64,000 nucleotides of DNA, from NCBI GenBank assembly GCA_002425185.1, contig DILT01000012.1, positions 1 through 64,000 of the forward strand, read 5' to 3'. The position numbers were made by a program, and so were the translations under genes. Source of the DNA: Flammeovirgaceae bacterium UBA5585. GTDB taxonomy: Bacteria; Bacteroidota; Bacteroidia; Cytophagales; Cyclobacteriaceae. The notes under the pieces were generated by a model. It worked only from the letters and a program-made list of their open reading frames with translations. It did not search any database and had not been told where the DNA came from. Shown here piece after piece: positions 28,352-39,014 of the stretch (position 1 is its first letter; each line of letters opens with the position of its first letter).

Positions 28352-30721
28352 ATGCTCCTGAACTACCTCAAAATCGCCCTCCGTAATCTCCAACGAAATT
28401 TAACGTATTCGTTCATTAACATCTTCGGATTATCCATTGGCATTGCGTGCAGCATTTTAATTATGCTGTGGATTGCTGATGAATACCAGTTTGACCGCTT
28501 TCATGAAAAGCGGGATAACTTGTACAAGGTCATGATGAACCAGACGTTATCCGGCAAAGTAGGTACCCAAATTGCACTTCCTTATCCATTGAAGGAAGCC
28601 CTCCCACAACATTCACCCAAAATCAAACACACGGTTATTACCAATTGGGGAGAGGGTTTCTTACTCACAGCAGGTGAAAATAAAATTACGAAGGTTGGGC
28701 TGGCTGCAAGTGAAGATTTTCTGAAGGTTTTCACCTTCCCATTGATACAAGGTGATATTAATACGGCACTAAATGACCAGAATTCAATTGTATTAACCGA
28801 AAATGTCGCGAAGGCGCTTTTTGGTGATGATGACCCCCTGAACAAGTTGGTAAAAATTGATAACAACCAGGAATTGAAAGTTACAGGAGTGATGAAAAAT
28901 TTTCCTGATCAAACTACTTTTTCCAATTATCATTACCTGATACCCTTTTCCTTTTATGAATCAATTCAACCCTGGGTGCGTAATTCGCGCGAACGTTGGG
29001 ATAATAATTCCTTTCAATTGTATGTAGAACTTGAACCAGGAAGCACGCAGGCAGAGGTTACCGCCTCAATAAAAGATATTGTAAAGAAAAACATCCAGGA
29101 TACCCTCACTCACCAGGAAGTAATTCTTCATCCCATTGCGGACCTGAGACTTTATTCAAAATTCGAAAACGGTAAACCAACCGGTGGTATGATTGAGTAT
29201 GTAAGGCTTTTTGGTGCCATCGCCATTTTTGTATTGCTCATTGCCTGCATCAATTTTATGAACCTGGCTACAGCACGTTCAGAAAAAAGGGCTCGCGAGG
29301 TAGGCATCCGAAAAAGTATTGGTTCACGAAAAAAAGAACTTGTCTTTCAATTTCTGGGTGAGTCAATACTTATTACCACGTTTGCCTTTCTGTTAGCAAT
29401 TGTGTTGGTGGAGCTGTCGTTGACACTGTACAACACATTGGTAAACAAAAAACTTTTGATTGATTACAGTAACCCGTATTTGTGGACAGGGGCCATAGCC
29501 TTGATTTTGCTAACAGGCACCCTGGCCGGAAGCTACCCTGCCTTTTATCTGTCATCGTTTCAGCCGGTAAAAGTGTTAAAAGGAAAAATCCAAACCGGTA
29601 AGCACGCGAGCTTACCGCGCAAGATTTTGGTTACACTCCAATTCGGTTTCTCGATATTCCTGATCATCGGTACCATTGTTATTTACCAGCAGATTATGCA
29701 CGTAAAAGACCGTGAGATTGGGTACGACCGCGAAAACCTGATGATGATTTGGAACAATACTGAGTTATCCGATAGTTATGAAACTATTAAAAATGAATTA
29801 ATTGCAACAGGTGCGGTTAAGCATGTAACAAAATCCAATAGCCCGGTAACGTCCATCTTTGCCAACAACATTGTGGAGTGGCCCGGGATGGAACCGGGAA
29901 CGAGGGTTGTTTTCAGCACCATCGCCACCGAATATGATTATGTGAAAACTATGGGTATTAACCTGCTTCAGGGCAGGGATTTTTCAAAAGAATTCAATGA
30001 CAGCACGAATGTGATTATTAATCAGGCCGCTGTAGATGTTATGGGCCTTACAGATCCGGTCGGATCAAAAGTTAATATGTGGGGTGGTGAATTTACAATT
30101 GTTGGCGTGACGGAGAATGTGATCATGAATTCGCCTTACGAACCGGTTGCACCTATGGTCGTGGTATTCGAACCCGACTGGATAAGCACAATCACCCTCC
30201 GGTTGGAAAAAACCTCCGACTTACCCGGATCCATTAACAAAATTGAAGATGTCTTTAAACGCTTAAACCCCACCTATCCTTTCGCCTACCGGTTTGCCGA
30301 TGTTGAGTTCGATAAAAAATTCTCTTCCATAAACCTGGTGGGTAACCTGGCAAAAGTATTCGCTGCGTTAGCACTTATCATCACAGCCCTTGGGTTGTTT
30401 GGCCTTGCTGCTTTCACGGCTGAACAACGCTCGAAAGAAGTGAGCATCCGCAAAGTGCTTGGCGCATCGGTTACCGGATTGGTGTTAATGATTTCCAAAG
30501 ACTTCGCACGATTGGTAATTTTCTCATTCATACTGTTTGCTCCACTGGCCGGCTGGTTCTTAACCGGTTTTCTCGAAGAGTACCCTTACCGGATTACCAT
30601 ACCCTGGTGGATATACCCCATGGCCGGCCTTTCTGCACTGTTCATTGCATTGGTCATTGTGAGCACACAGGCCTTGCGGGCCGCGGTAAATAATCCGGTG
30701 AACAGTTTACGAAACGAATAA
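28352..30721 (+). CDS. FtsX/MacB-type ABC permease, array member 3
   Basis: 789 residues. Signature CINFMNLATARSEKRAREVGIRKSIGSRKKELVFQFLGES, then the second-module sequence FTAEQRSKEVSIRKVLGASVTGLVLMISKDFARLVI and terminal NPVNSLRNE. The two periplasmic domains differ most from the neighbours, which is where partner specificity would lie. 24 bp after member 2. Confidence 0.9.
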   Translation: MLLNYLKIALRNLQRNLTYSFINIFGLSIGIACSILIMLWIADEYQFDRFHEKRDNLYKVMMNQTLSGKVGTQIALPYPLKEALPQHSPKIKHTVITNWGEGFLLTAGENKITKVGLAASEDFLKVFTFPLIQGDINTALNDQNSIVLTENVAKALFGDDDPLNKLVKIDNNQELKVTGVMKNFPDQTTFSNYHYLIPFSFYESIQPWVRNSRERWDNNSFQLYVELEPGSTQAEVTASIKDIVKKNIQDTLTHQEVILHPIADLRLYSKFENGKPTGGMIEYVRLFGAIAIFVLLIACINFMNLATARSEKRAREVGIRKSIGSRKKELVFQFLGESILITTFAFLLAIVLVELSLTLYNTLVNKKLLIDYSNPYLWTGAIALILLTGTLAGSYPAFYLSSFQPVKVLKGKIQTGKHASLPRKILVTLQFGFSIFLIIGTIVIYQQIMHVKDREIGYDRENLMMIWNNTELSDSYETIKNELIATGAVKHVTKSNSPVTSIFANNIVEWPGMEPGTRVVFSTIATEYDYVKTMGINLLQGRDFSKEFNDSTNVIINQAAVDVMGLTDPVGSKVNMWGGEFTIVGVTENVIMNSPYEPVAPMVVVFEPDWISTITLRLEKTSDLPGSINKIEDVFKRLNPTYPFAYRFADVEFDKKFSSINLVGNLAKVFAALALIITALGLFGLAAFTAEQRSKEVSIRKVLGASVTGLVLMISKDFARLVIFSFILFAPLAGWFLTGFLEEYPYRITIPWWIYPMAGLSALFIALVIVSTQALRAAVNNPVNSLRNE

Positions 30722-30735
30722 ATTTTAAAAAGCCC

Positions 30736-33168
30736 ATGTTACGCAATTACATCTTAACCACACTCCGCATCCTTAGCCGTCAAAAAGTTTATTCGGCTAT
30801 CAATCTCTTCGGCCTTACACTCGGCATCACCAGCACCTTGCTGCTTGTACTGTATATTACCGATGAGGTGAGCTACGACCGTTTTCATACCGATACTGAT
30901 CGCATCTACCGGAGTGTAATGACGGCACGGCTAAACGACCAGGAATTCAAAACCGTTTATACCGGCCTGCCCATGTCGGAGGCGTTACTAAAAGATGTTC
31001 CGGCTGTGGAGTCCGTTGTTCGCATTGCCAAATGGAACACCATTCCTGTTCGGTTTGATGACAAAACCTTTACTGAAAATCGTTTTCTGCTGGCGGATTC
31101 AAACTTTTTTGATTTCTTCAGTTTTCCCTTACTGGTTGGGAATCCAAAAGATGCCTTACATGGTCCTAATAAAGTGGTCATTTCCGAATCAGCTGCCAAA
31201 AAATATTTCGGTTACACCGGCCCCGGTGACCTGTCTCCCATAGGAAAAATGTTTTTTATTGGCAGCCAGGGTGAAACAAAAGCCGAAGTAACGGGCATTG
31301 CTGCCGATGTTCCGCACAACTCACACCTCAAATTTGATTTCCTGCTTTCCATCACCTCGTGGGGGCAATTGAATTACCCGGTATGGCTCAACAGTGCAGT
31401 GGTAACGTATTTTAAGATCAGGCCCAACACCACCATCGAGGATGTCAATAATAAGTATGCATATTTCCTAAGCACCTATGTGGCGAAGGAAGTAGAGATG
31501 TTTCTTCAAATGACGATGGAGCAACTGGAGGAAAGTGGAAGTTTTGTGCGTTTTGATTCACAACCCCTCACCGCTATTCACCTGCACTCACAATTTTCCG
31601 ATGAACTTGAGCCCAATGGAAACATCCGATACCTCTACCTGTTCGGGATGATTGCTGTTTTTTTAATTGTATTGGCGTGCATCAACTTTATGAACCTAAG
31701 CACCGCCCGCGCGGCCAATCGTGCGAAAGAAGTTGGTATACGCAAGACCATTGGAGCGTTGCGCCATAAACTCATCGGCCAGTTTATGATGGAATCGTAC
31801 CTCTACACATTCCTTGCTGTGCTATTCGCCCTCATGCTGGTGTCACTGACGTTGAATTTCTTTAATACCATCACGGCAAAAAATATTGCCTTTTCAGCAT
31901 TGCTCAACCCTATGTTTCTGGGTGGGCTGTTTGTATTCGTAGTGGTGGTTGGAGCCCTGGCCGGAAGTTACCCCGCTTTCTACCTTACTGCTTTTAAACC
32001 AGCGGAAGTATTGAAAGGAAAAGTACGGGCAGGCTTCAAGCGTTCAGGTATCCGCAATGCGCTCGTGGTTTTCCAGTTTTTTATTTCTATAGGGCTTATC
32101 ATTTCAACACTCATGGTGTTTCAACAACTCAAATTTGTTCAACAACAAAACCTGGGCTTCGACAAACGAAACATCATGACCTTGCTCCACACGTTGAATT
32201 TAGACAAGAATGGTGAAGCTTTTAAAAATGAATTGAAACAATATCCGGAAGTTGAAAGTGTAACATTTGTTAACCGGATGCCTCCTAATGTTGATTGGAA
32301 TTCGGTGTTCCGCATACCGGATACCGGGCAGGAGCAAAGGCTCACCGTTTATGTTACCGATCATGATGCCCTGCAAACGATGGGCTACCAAATGGTGGCG
32401 GGAAGATTTTTCTCCCGTGATATCAAAACGGATACAGCAACATGCTTGCTTAACGAAGCAGCCTTTCGTCAGTTAGGCTGGGATACCTTTGAAGGTAAAA
32501 AGATACTTTCCCGGTTTAACACACTGGAGGGGAACGAACTGGAGGTAATTGGTGTGATTAAAAACTTCAATTATGAATCATTAAAAAGCAACATACGGCC
32601 CATGATTATTCTGCTGGGATCAGAACCAAACTTCGAAGCCGGTATTCGCTTTGCCTCCGATGATATTCAGAAGAATATCAAATTGGTTGAAGAAACCTGG
32701 AAGAAATACGCTCCGCAAGCGCCACTCGAATACAGTTTTCTTGATTCAAACTTCGCAGCCAAATACAAAGCTGAAGAGCGCATGGGCCAGGTGTTCATCA
32801 TCTTTACCGGCCTGGCCATTATTATTGCCTGCCTGGGGTTACTCGGCCTGGCTACGTATTCGGCTGAACAGCGTGCCAAGGAAATAAGCGTGCGTAAAGT
32901 AATGGGCGCTTCGGTAACCCAGTTGGTATTGTTGCTGAGCAAAGATTTTGCCCGGTTGATTATTATTGCTTTTGTGCTGGCCATACCACTCACCCTATAC
33001 CTGCTCAACAAATACTGGCTCACCGGTTTTGCATACCGCATTGGTTTCAATCCGTGGATCATTGGTGGCGCGGGGTTATTGGCACTTGTGCTCGCCTTGC
33101 TTACCATTAGTTTCCAGGCGCTGAAGGCAGCTTCGGGTAACCCGGTGGATTCGTTAAAGAGTGAGTAA
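30736..33168 (+). CDS. FtsX/MacB-type ABC permease, array member 4
   Basis: 810 residues. First-module motif NRAKEVGIRKTIGALRHKLIGQFMMESYL; second-module motif YSAEQRAKEISVRKVMGASVTQLVLLLSKDFARLI; C terminus NPVDSLKSE. 14 bp after member 3. It is the last of four tandem plus-strand permeases; a QW-motif protein gene follows after 110 bp. Confidence 0.9.
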   Translation: MLRNYILTTLRILSRQKVYSAINLFGLTLGITSTLLLVLYITDEVSYDRFHTDTDRIYRSVMTARLNDQEFKTVYTGLPMSEALLKDVPAVESVVRIAKWNTIPVRFDDKTFTENRFLLADSNFFDFFSFPLLVGNPKDALHGPNKVVISESAAKKYFGYTGPGDLSPIGKMFFIGSQGETKAEVTGIAADVPHNSHLKFDFLLSITSWGQLNYPVWLNSAVVTYFKIRPNTTIEDVNNKYAYFLSTYVAKEVEMFLQMTMEQLEESGSFVRFDSQPLTAIHLHSQFSDELEPNGNIRYLYLFGMIAVFLIVLACINFMNLSTARAANRAKEVGIRKTIGALRHKLIGQFMMESYLYTFLAVLFALMLVSLTLNFFNTITAKNIAFSALLNPMFLGGLFVFVVVVGALAGSYPAFYLTAFKPAEVLKGKVRAGFKRSGIRNALVVFQFFISIGLIISTLMVFQQLKFVQQQNLGFDKRNIMTLLHTLNLDKNGEAFKNELKQYPEVESVTFVNRMPPNVDWNSVFRIPDTGQEQRLTVYVTDHDALQTMGYQMVAGRFFSRDIKTDTATCLLNEAAFRQLGWDTFEGKKILSRFNTLEGNELEVIGVIKNFNYESLKSNIRPMIILLGSEPNFEAGIRFASDDIQKNIKLVEETWKKYAPQAPLEYSFLDSNFAAKYKAEERMGQVFIIFTGLAIIIACLGLLGLATYSAEQRAKEISVRKVMGASVTQLVLLLSKDFARLIIIAFVLAIPLTLYLLNKYWLTGFAYRIGFNPWIIGGAGLLALVLALLTISFQALKAASGNPVDSLKSE

Positions 33169-33278
33169 AGTCAGTCTGGCACATACTTGCATCCGGGGAA
33201 CGGATAGTAAATATATTTTTTAAAGAATTATGGAATCGTAACTCAGGTTGCATCCTAGGCATTGTAACTAAACATGCA

Positions 33279-34601
33279 ATGCTTATGAAGACGTTAAGAT
33301 TCCTTCCATTAGTGCTGGGTACCGGGGCGCTTGTTTTTTCACTGGCCGCCTTTACCCTGCATGAAAACCGTGCTCTCCGAAATGCCGCCTTGCGCGAAAT
33401 ACCCAAGGGTTGTGTATTCCGAACTGTAATGGGCGAAGAAAGTTCAGATGATCACCTGCTTTACAACACACCGGAAAATGTGGCACGCTCGATTAACCGG
33501 GGACTAAACTGGTTGGTTCAGGCGCAACACGAAAGCGGTGGTTGGGGTGCAGGCAGTCATTCGCGGCAGCATATCATGGATCCACATGCTGTGCAAACCG
33601 ACCCGGCAACCACCAGCATGGTGGCCATGGCCATTCTGCGCAGCGGTAGTACACTAACCAAAGGCGAATACGCATCTCAATTGGGCAAAGCGCTTGAGTA
33701 TATTCTTCGCTCCGTAGAACAATCACCTGCCGCTACCTACAACATCACCGAACTTACCGGCACACAAATTCAAACCAAGCTGGGCACCAACATTGATGTG
33801 GTGTTGGCCTCGCAGTTTTTATCGAACATGGTGGAACATACTGAACACAACAAAGCCCTGCAGGCACGTGTAAAGAAAAGCCTCAATACATGCGTAGCTA
33901 AAATACAGCGTGCACAGGATCGTGACGGAAGCATTTCCGGTGATGGTTGGGCGGGGGTGCTGCAATCATCCTTTGCCACCACTGCACTTGAAGCGGCACA
34001 AGCTACGGGTGCCAATGTAGACGGAGATGCCTTGAAAAAAGCCCGTGAATTCCAGAAAGGAAATTACGATGCAAAAACCGGTCAATCACGTACCGACCGT
34101 GGTGCCGGCATTGTACTCTACTCCGTATCAGGTTCAACGCGAGCCAGTGCCAAAGAAGCACGCAGGGTGCAGGAAGAAATGGAAGAAGCCAAACGCAACG
34201 GTAAACTTTCACCAGGTGCAGCGCCTTCTGCCGAAAACCTGCAGAAGATTGGCTTTACCAAAGATGACGCCCTGCGTTATGCCACCGCATATGAGGTGTA
34301 CAACTCCGCCAAGCAAACCGCACAACAAGAGGATGTAATGGACGGCTTTGGCAACAATGGTGGCGAAGAGTTTTTAAGTTACTTACAAACTGGTGAGGGC
34401 ATGATCATCGGCAAGGATCAAACCTGGAAAAACTGGTATGATAACATGAGTGGCCGGTTGGTGAAAATCCAGAACAATGACGGCAGCTGGAACGGCCACC
34501 ACTGCATTACCAGCCCTGTGTTTTGTACCGCAACATGTTTACTGATACTTGCGGTAAACAACGATGTTGAAAGATTAATTAAGATGGGCAAGGAGAATTA
34601 A
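33279..34601 (+). CDS. Secreted prenyltransferase/squalene-cyclase-fold repeat protein
   Basis: 440 residues with an N-terminal hydrophobic segment (about 5-25), so probably secreted or membrane anchored. QW motifs of the pattern Q-x3-G-x-W occur at Q83-W89 (QHESGGW) and about Q398-W404 (QNNDGSW); a related QDRDGSI lies at about 213. These repeats mark the alpha-barrel toroid shared by terpene cyclases, prenyltransferase beta subunits and the thioester-protein fold. The catalytic DXDD motif of squalene-hopene cyclase is not seen, so I do not propose cyclase activity; a binding or scaffold role is as likely. Confidence 0.75.
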   Translation: MLMKTLRFLPLVLGTGALVFSLAAFTLHENRALRNAALREIPKGCVFRTVMGEESSDDHLLYNTPENVARSINRGLNWLVQAQHESGGWGAGSHSRQHIMDPHAVQTDPATTSMVAMAILRSGSTLTKGEYASQLGKALEYILRSVEQSPAATYNITELTGTQIQTKLGTNIDVVLASQFLSNMVEHTEHNKALQARVKKSLNTCVAKIQRAQDRDGSISGDGWAGVLQSSFATTALEAAQATGANVDGDALKKAREFQKGNYDAKTGQSRTDRGAGIVLYSVSGSTRASAKEARRVQEEMEEAKRNGKLSPGAAPSAENLQKIGFTKDDALRYATAYEVYNSAKQTAQQEDVMDGFGNNGGEEFLSYLQTGEGMIIGKDQTWKNWYDNMSGRLVKIQNNDGSWNGHHCITSPVFCTATCLLILAVNNDVERLIKMGKEN

Positions 34602-34622
34602 CCATAATTCTCCAATGGGGTG

Positions 34623-34651
34623 AAAGGGCGGGCAACCGCCCTTTTATTTTT
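34623..34651 (+). terminator. Rho-independent terminator
   Basis: Nine-base stem AAAGGGCGG/CCGCCCTTT (34623-34631, 34636-34644) with loop GCAA, followed by T-rich TATTTTTG. It closes the transcript of the QW-motif protein 22 bases after its stop. Confidence 0.9.
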
Positions 34652-34698
34652 GATAGAAATCATTATCGAATATCTTTAGCGATATAAACATCATCGTT

Positions 34699-36363
34699 AT
34701 GAATAAGGCTTGGATTAAAATATCTGTATTATGGTTCATTCTTTTCTTTGCAGCTTGCCAACCATCCGGTGATGCCAATACGAGCATAGCCATAACTACA
34801 AACCGGTACGAAGACCTGGTTGCCCTATTTCATGAATGGCGTGCATTTGAACAGCCTCCCCTTCGCGATGGCGCACCTGATTATACTGTGGTCACATTCG
34901 AAAAACGCTGGCTTGCATTTAAGGCCTTACAAAAAAAATTAATATCCATTGATTACAAAAGCTGGCCCGTTGATCAACAGGTTGACTGGCGCATTGTATG
35001 GGCAGAGATGAATGGCTTCGATTTCAACTACCGCATTTTAAAACCGTGGCAACGCGACCCGGCCTTTTATACCTCCGTGTTTATGGAACGTAGTGATGTG
35101 CCCGCCCACGAAGGCCCCACACACCATGGCACCACCGAAGTATGGACCTACTCTTTTCCTTTGGACGCTGATACAAAAAAGAAATTTCTAAGCGACCTAC
35201 GGGTGATTACACCCCTCAACGAACAGGCTAAACAAAACTTAACCGGCAATGCCCGCGAGCTTTGGGCTGCCGGTATTCGGCCGATACGCGCGCAGGCAGA
35301 TGATTTAAAGCGACTTCTTGATTTCGAAGGCGTGAAAGACGATGCCGAACTGGCGAGCACTATTGAAGCTGCCATCACATCTACCCACAACTTTGCCGAA
35401 TGGCTGGCGCAACAAGCTCCTTCGAAAACCGGACCATCGGGTATCGGAAAAGAAAATTATACCTGGTATCAACAAAACGTACACCTGGTGCCGCTCACCT
35501 GGGAAGATGAGGTGATGATTTTAAAACGTGAACTGGCACGCGCGTGGACTTCCCTTAAACTGGAAGAACACCGAAACAGAAATACACCACCGCTTACAGC
35601 GGTCAATTCGCCTGAAGCATTTAATGCACTGGCCGGGAAAAGCGCACAAAGCCTGTTGAAGTTTTTGCAAAACGATCGGATCGTAACGGTTAAAGATTAT
35701 TTCGAACCGGCTTTGCGCGAACATCTGGGTAACTTTGTGCCAGAGGAAAAGCGAAACTTTTTTGTGATTACGATGCATTATGATCCCCGACCGTTGTATT
35801 CGCATTTCTATCACTGGTTTGAATTGGCACGTATGGATTTAGAACCCCATCAAAGTGAAATCAGAAGAGGGCCTCTGCTATACAACATTTTCGATTCGCG
35901 CAATGAAGGCACAGCCACTGCTGTTGAAGAAATGTTTATGCAAGCCGGTTTTTACGATGATGATCCACGTGTCAAAGAAATCGTGTACATCATGATCGCC
36001 CAGCGCGCTGCACGGGGCTTAGGTTCGCTCTATGCCCATGCCAATGAAGTGACCATGGAGGAAGCAGGTGCCATCCACAGTGAATTCACACCCCGCGGTT
36101 GGATGAAAACAGAAAAGGATTTACTCATTTTTGAACAACACCTTTACTTACGCCAGCCCGGCTACGGCACAAGTTACATTACCGGCAAATACCTGTTGGA
36201 ACAAACCCTGGCCGATGTGGCCAAAGCGAAAGAGGCAGCCCATGAACCGTTTGCACTGAACGACTTTATGGATCAATTAAATGCCATCGGCAACATACCG
36301 ATAGCACTGGGCCATTGGCAACTGACAGGCCATGATGATTTGCTACCGAACAGTAAAAAATAA
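34699..36363 (+). CDS. Lipoprotein resembling DUF885 family, zinc motif not evident
   Basis: 554 residues. Lipobox FAAC (Cys20). The C-terminal half contains RNEGTATAVEEMFMQAGFYDD, which resembles the EGWA-Y-E stretch of DUF885 proteins, and the general helical character also fits. The HExxH zinc signature that characterises active DUF885 proteins is not seen, although histidines are abundant (for example SHFYHWFE, LEPHQSE). It may be an inactive or alternative-metal relative. Assignment is by weak pattern resemblance only. Confidence 0.5.
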   Translation: MNKAWIKISVLWFILFFAACQPSGDANTSIAITTNRYEDLVALFHEWRAFEQPPLRDGAPDYTVVTFEKRWLAFKALQKKLISIDYKSWPVDQQVDWRIVWAEMNGFDFNYRILKPWQRDPAFYTSVFMERSDVPAHEGPTHHGTTEVWTYSFPLDADTKKKFLSDLRVITPLNEQAKQNLTGNARELWAAGIRPIRAQADDLKRLLDFEGVKDDAELASTIEAAITSTHNFAEWLAQQAPSKTGPSGIGKENYTWYQQNVHLVPLTWEDEVMILKRELARAWTSLKLEEHRNRNTPPLTAVNSPEAFNALAGKSAQSLLKFLQNDRIVTVKDYFEPALREHLGNFVPEEKRNFFVITMHYDPRPLYSHFYHWFELARMDLEPHQSEIRRGPLLYNIFDSRNEGTATAVEEMFMQAGFYDDDPRVKEIVYIMIAQRAARGLGSLYAHANEVTMEEAGAIHSEFTPRGWMKTEKDLLIFEQHLYLRQPGYGTSYITGKYLLEQTLADVAKAKEAAHEPFALNDFMDQLNAIGNIPIALGHWQLTGHDDLLPNSKK

Positions 36364-36369
36364 ATACAT

Positions 36370-38727
36370 CTACTCCGTGCGCAAACACTTCACCGGATTT
36401 ACATTAGCCGCTTTAATGGCTTGCGAGGCTACCGTTAACCACGCTATTAACAGCGCCAGAAAACCGGCCGCCACAAAATACCAGGCCTCCAGATTAATGT
36501 GAAAAGCAAAGCGCGCCAGCCACTGATCCAGCAGCCAATAACTAAGGGGAAGGCCAATCAAAATGGCAATCAACACCATTCGCGTAAAATCACCGGAGAG
36601 TAATAATACAATGTTGGTGGAGGAAGAGCCCAACGTTTTGCGGATGCCGATTTCTTTTTGCCTGCGTTCAGCCGTAAAGGCGGCCAGGCCGAACAAGCCT
36701 AAACATGAAATGACAATTGCCATGGTGGCAAAATAAAACGACAAAGATGCCACGCGCTGCTCGGCTGCATACATACGGGCATATTCCTGATCCTGAAACT
36801 GATAGTCGAATGTGAAGCCGGGATTGAAGTCGGCATAGAGATTACGTAGCGCGTCCAATGTTTCCTTTTCTTTTCCTTTCTCCAGGCGAATCATGATATT
36901 CCAGGTATATTGGGGCGTAAGTAAAAAGAAGGCCGGGTTCACCACATCATGCAGCGATTGAAAATGAAAATCCTTCACCACACCAATGATCTCCATATCA
37001 TACTCCTGCCACAGTTTTACAGTTTTTCCAATGGGTTCATCAAAACCCATTACTTTAATAGCCGCCTCGTTAAAAATAATCTTGCTGCTGTCGGCTCCAT
37101 AGGCTTCTGAGAAAGTCCTGCCTTCCAGCAACTCCAATTCCAGCGTTTCCATCAGGTTATAATCCACACGGATGTTCTCAAACAAAATTATGTCTTCCGG
37201 ATTTTTGCCTTCCCATTGCACACCGCCTGTGTTACTGTTACGGCCCAGTAAAGAATGCCCAATGGCGGAAGCGTTCACTACGCCTGGAATATTCCTTACT
37301 TGTTCTAAAAATGTTTTACGATTCTCCAGCACCTTACCTTCAATCGGGAATTGAATAAGTTGTTCCTTAGTGTACCCCAGGTTTTTGTTTTGCACAAACG
37401 AAACCTGTTTGTATACCACCAACACCGACACAATAAGAAAAACCGAAATCGCAAATTGAAACACCACCAATCCCTTACGGGCCCACAACTCGCCCCATGA
37501 GCCCTTTACCACGCCCTTCAATACGGCAGCAGGTTTAAAACCTGATAAATAAACGGCCGGATAAGACCCCGCAATAATTCCAGTAAACACCGTTATCGCA
37601 AACAACCCCATCATCATCTGCGGGTCACTCAGCAGCAAGGAAATTTTTTTCTCGGTAATGGAATTGAATTGCGGCAAAATGAGCCAAACCATCGCCAGTG
37701 AAAGTAAAACGGCCAACACGGTTAACACCATCGACTCGCTGATGTAGTGAAACACGAGCGACCTCCGTTGTGCGCCAATTGATTTTTTTATACCTACTTC
37801 CTTGGCTTTGCGCGAGGCACGGGCTGTAGCCAGGTTCATAAAATTGATACAAGCTATGATAAGGATAACCACCGCTATAATGGAAAACAGGGTTACGTAT
37901 TCAATGCGCCCACCCGATTGCACACCGTTCTCATAACGGCCATAGAGGTAGCGTTCAGAAAATTTTTGAATAAAGAGTGTAACGTTCGAATTTTCATTCT
38001 TTCCCTTAATATAATCTTTGATCTTACCCGAAAATGCAGCGGCATCCGCACCTTCACGCAACACGATCATGGTGGAGGGGCCATTGTTGCCCCATTCGGT
38101 TACCCATTGATTTTCTTCCTTGAATACCTCGAATGGCAACACAAAATCAAACTGATAAGAAGATGTTGACGGGAGATTTTCATAAACACCGGTTACGGTA
38201 AACGACTTCTGATGTTGAAACTCCACCACCTTACCCACCAAACCCTCATCAGTATCAAATAATTTCTTCGCCAGGTCTCTCGAAATAACGATGGACAGTT
38301 TATCGGTAAGCACCTGGTCGGGCTGACCTTCCCATAATGGATACGAGAAAATCTGAAAGAAATCGGCACCCACATAAAAACCTTTTGCCTTTACAGTATG
38401 CTCCCCTACCGAAAGCGTAAACGGATTTACCCACGTAAGCGTAGCCGCATACTCCACTTCCGGAAACTCATCCTTCAAACCTTCTGATAAAATACCGGGT
38501 GTTGAGGAAGTCGTCATCAGGTTATCGGCATACTGTTGATGCTCCATTACCTGGTACAGGCGTGCGTCCTGCTTGTGGAACTTATTCATGTTCAGTTCAT
38601 CCTGCACCCACAGGTAAATCAAAAGCGTACAGGTAAGCCCGGTAGCCAAACCAATCAGGTTGATACTAAAATATCCCTTCGCACGAACGATGTTCCGGTA
38701 AATGAGGATGAGGCTGTGTTTAAACAT
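36370..38727 (-). CDS. FtsX/MacB-type ABC permease, array member 5 (minus strand)
   Basis: About 785 residues from the ATG at 38727 (MFKHSLILIYRNIVRAKGYF), which matches paralogue starts; the ORF extends to 38901 but those 58 residues look non-coding. First-module landmark INFMNLATARASRKAKEVGIKKSIGAQRRSLVFHYISES; second-module landmark FTAERRQKEIGIRKTLGSSSTNIVLLLSGDFTRMVL; C terminus NPVKCLRTE. It is on the opposite strand to the rest of the array, facing the DUF885-like gene tail to tail. Confidence 0.88.
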   Translation of the reverse strand: MFKHSLILIYRNIVRAKGYFSINLIGLATGLTCTLLIYLWVQDELNMNKFHKQDARLYQVMEHQQYADNLMTTSSTPGILSEGLKDEFPEVEYAATLTWVNPFTLSVGEHTVKAKGFYVGADFFQIFSYPLWEGQPDQVLTDKLSIVISRDLAKKLFDTDEGLVGKVVEFQHQKSFTVTGVYENLPSTSSYQFDFVLPFEVFKEENQWVTEWGNNGPSTMIVLREGADAAAFSGKIKDYIKGKNENSNVTLFIQKFSERYLYGRYENGVQSGGRIEYVTLFSIIAVVILIIACINFMNLATARASRKAKEVGIKKSIGAQRRSLVFHYISESMVLTVLAVLLSLAMVWLILPQFNSITEKKISLLLSDPQMMMGLFAITVFTGIIAGSYPAVYLSGFKPAAVLKGVVKGSWGELWARKGLVVFQFAISVFLIVSVLVVYKQVSFVQNKNLGYTKEQLIQFPIEGKVLENRKTFLEQVRNIPGVVNASAIGHSLLGRNSNTGGVQWEGKNPEDIILFENIRVDYNLMETLELELLEGRTFSEAYGADSSKIIFNEAAIKVMGFDEPIGKTVKLWQEYDMEIIGVVKDFHFQSLHDVVNPAFFLLTPQYTWNIMIRLEKGKEKETLDALRNLYADFNPGFTFDYQFQDQEYARMYAAEQRVASLSFYFATMAIVISCLGLFGLAAFTAERRQKEIGIRKTLGSSSTNIVLLLSGDFTRMVLIAILIGLPLSYWLLDQWLARFAFHINLEAWYFVAAGFLALLIAWLTVASQAIKAANVNPVKCLRTE

Positions 38728-39014
38728 GGGTGGTGATTTAATTTTTACAAGGACAACCACATTACCGATAGGTTGCGTGGTTGAATTGTAAAAGAAGTAC
38801 CGTACAGACGGGAAAAGGTTACGGAAAGTTTTATGTGAGGAACAATAAAAAAATCCGTACACCACCGGACAGTGATCGGTCAAAAACGAACAGGAAATCA
38901 AAGCTGTGGTAATGATTTATAACGCTAATGACTGTTAAAACGCAACCTTTAAAAACTTTCCCGGTCTTTGTAACCAAAGCCTGAAACCGGAGTGATCAAC
39001 TAACCCCCAAGCCC

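Noticed and set aside
34699..36363. Active zinc peptidase annotation for the DUF885-like gene
   Set aside because: The HExxH signature is not seen, so only a weak family resemblance is claimed.
38728..38901. N-terminal extension of permease 5
   Set aside because: Paralogues start at the equivalent of 38727 and the extension looks like intergenic sequence with a composition unlike the rest.
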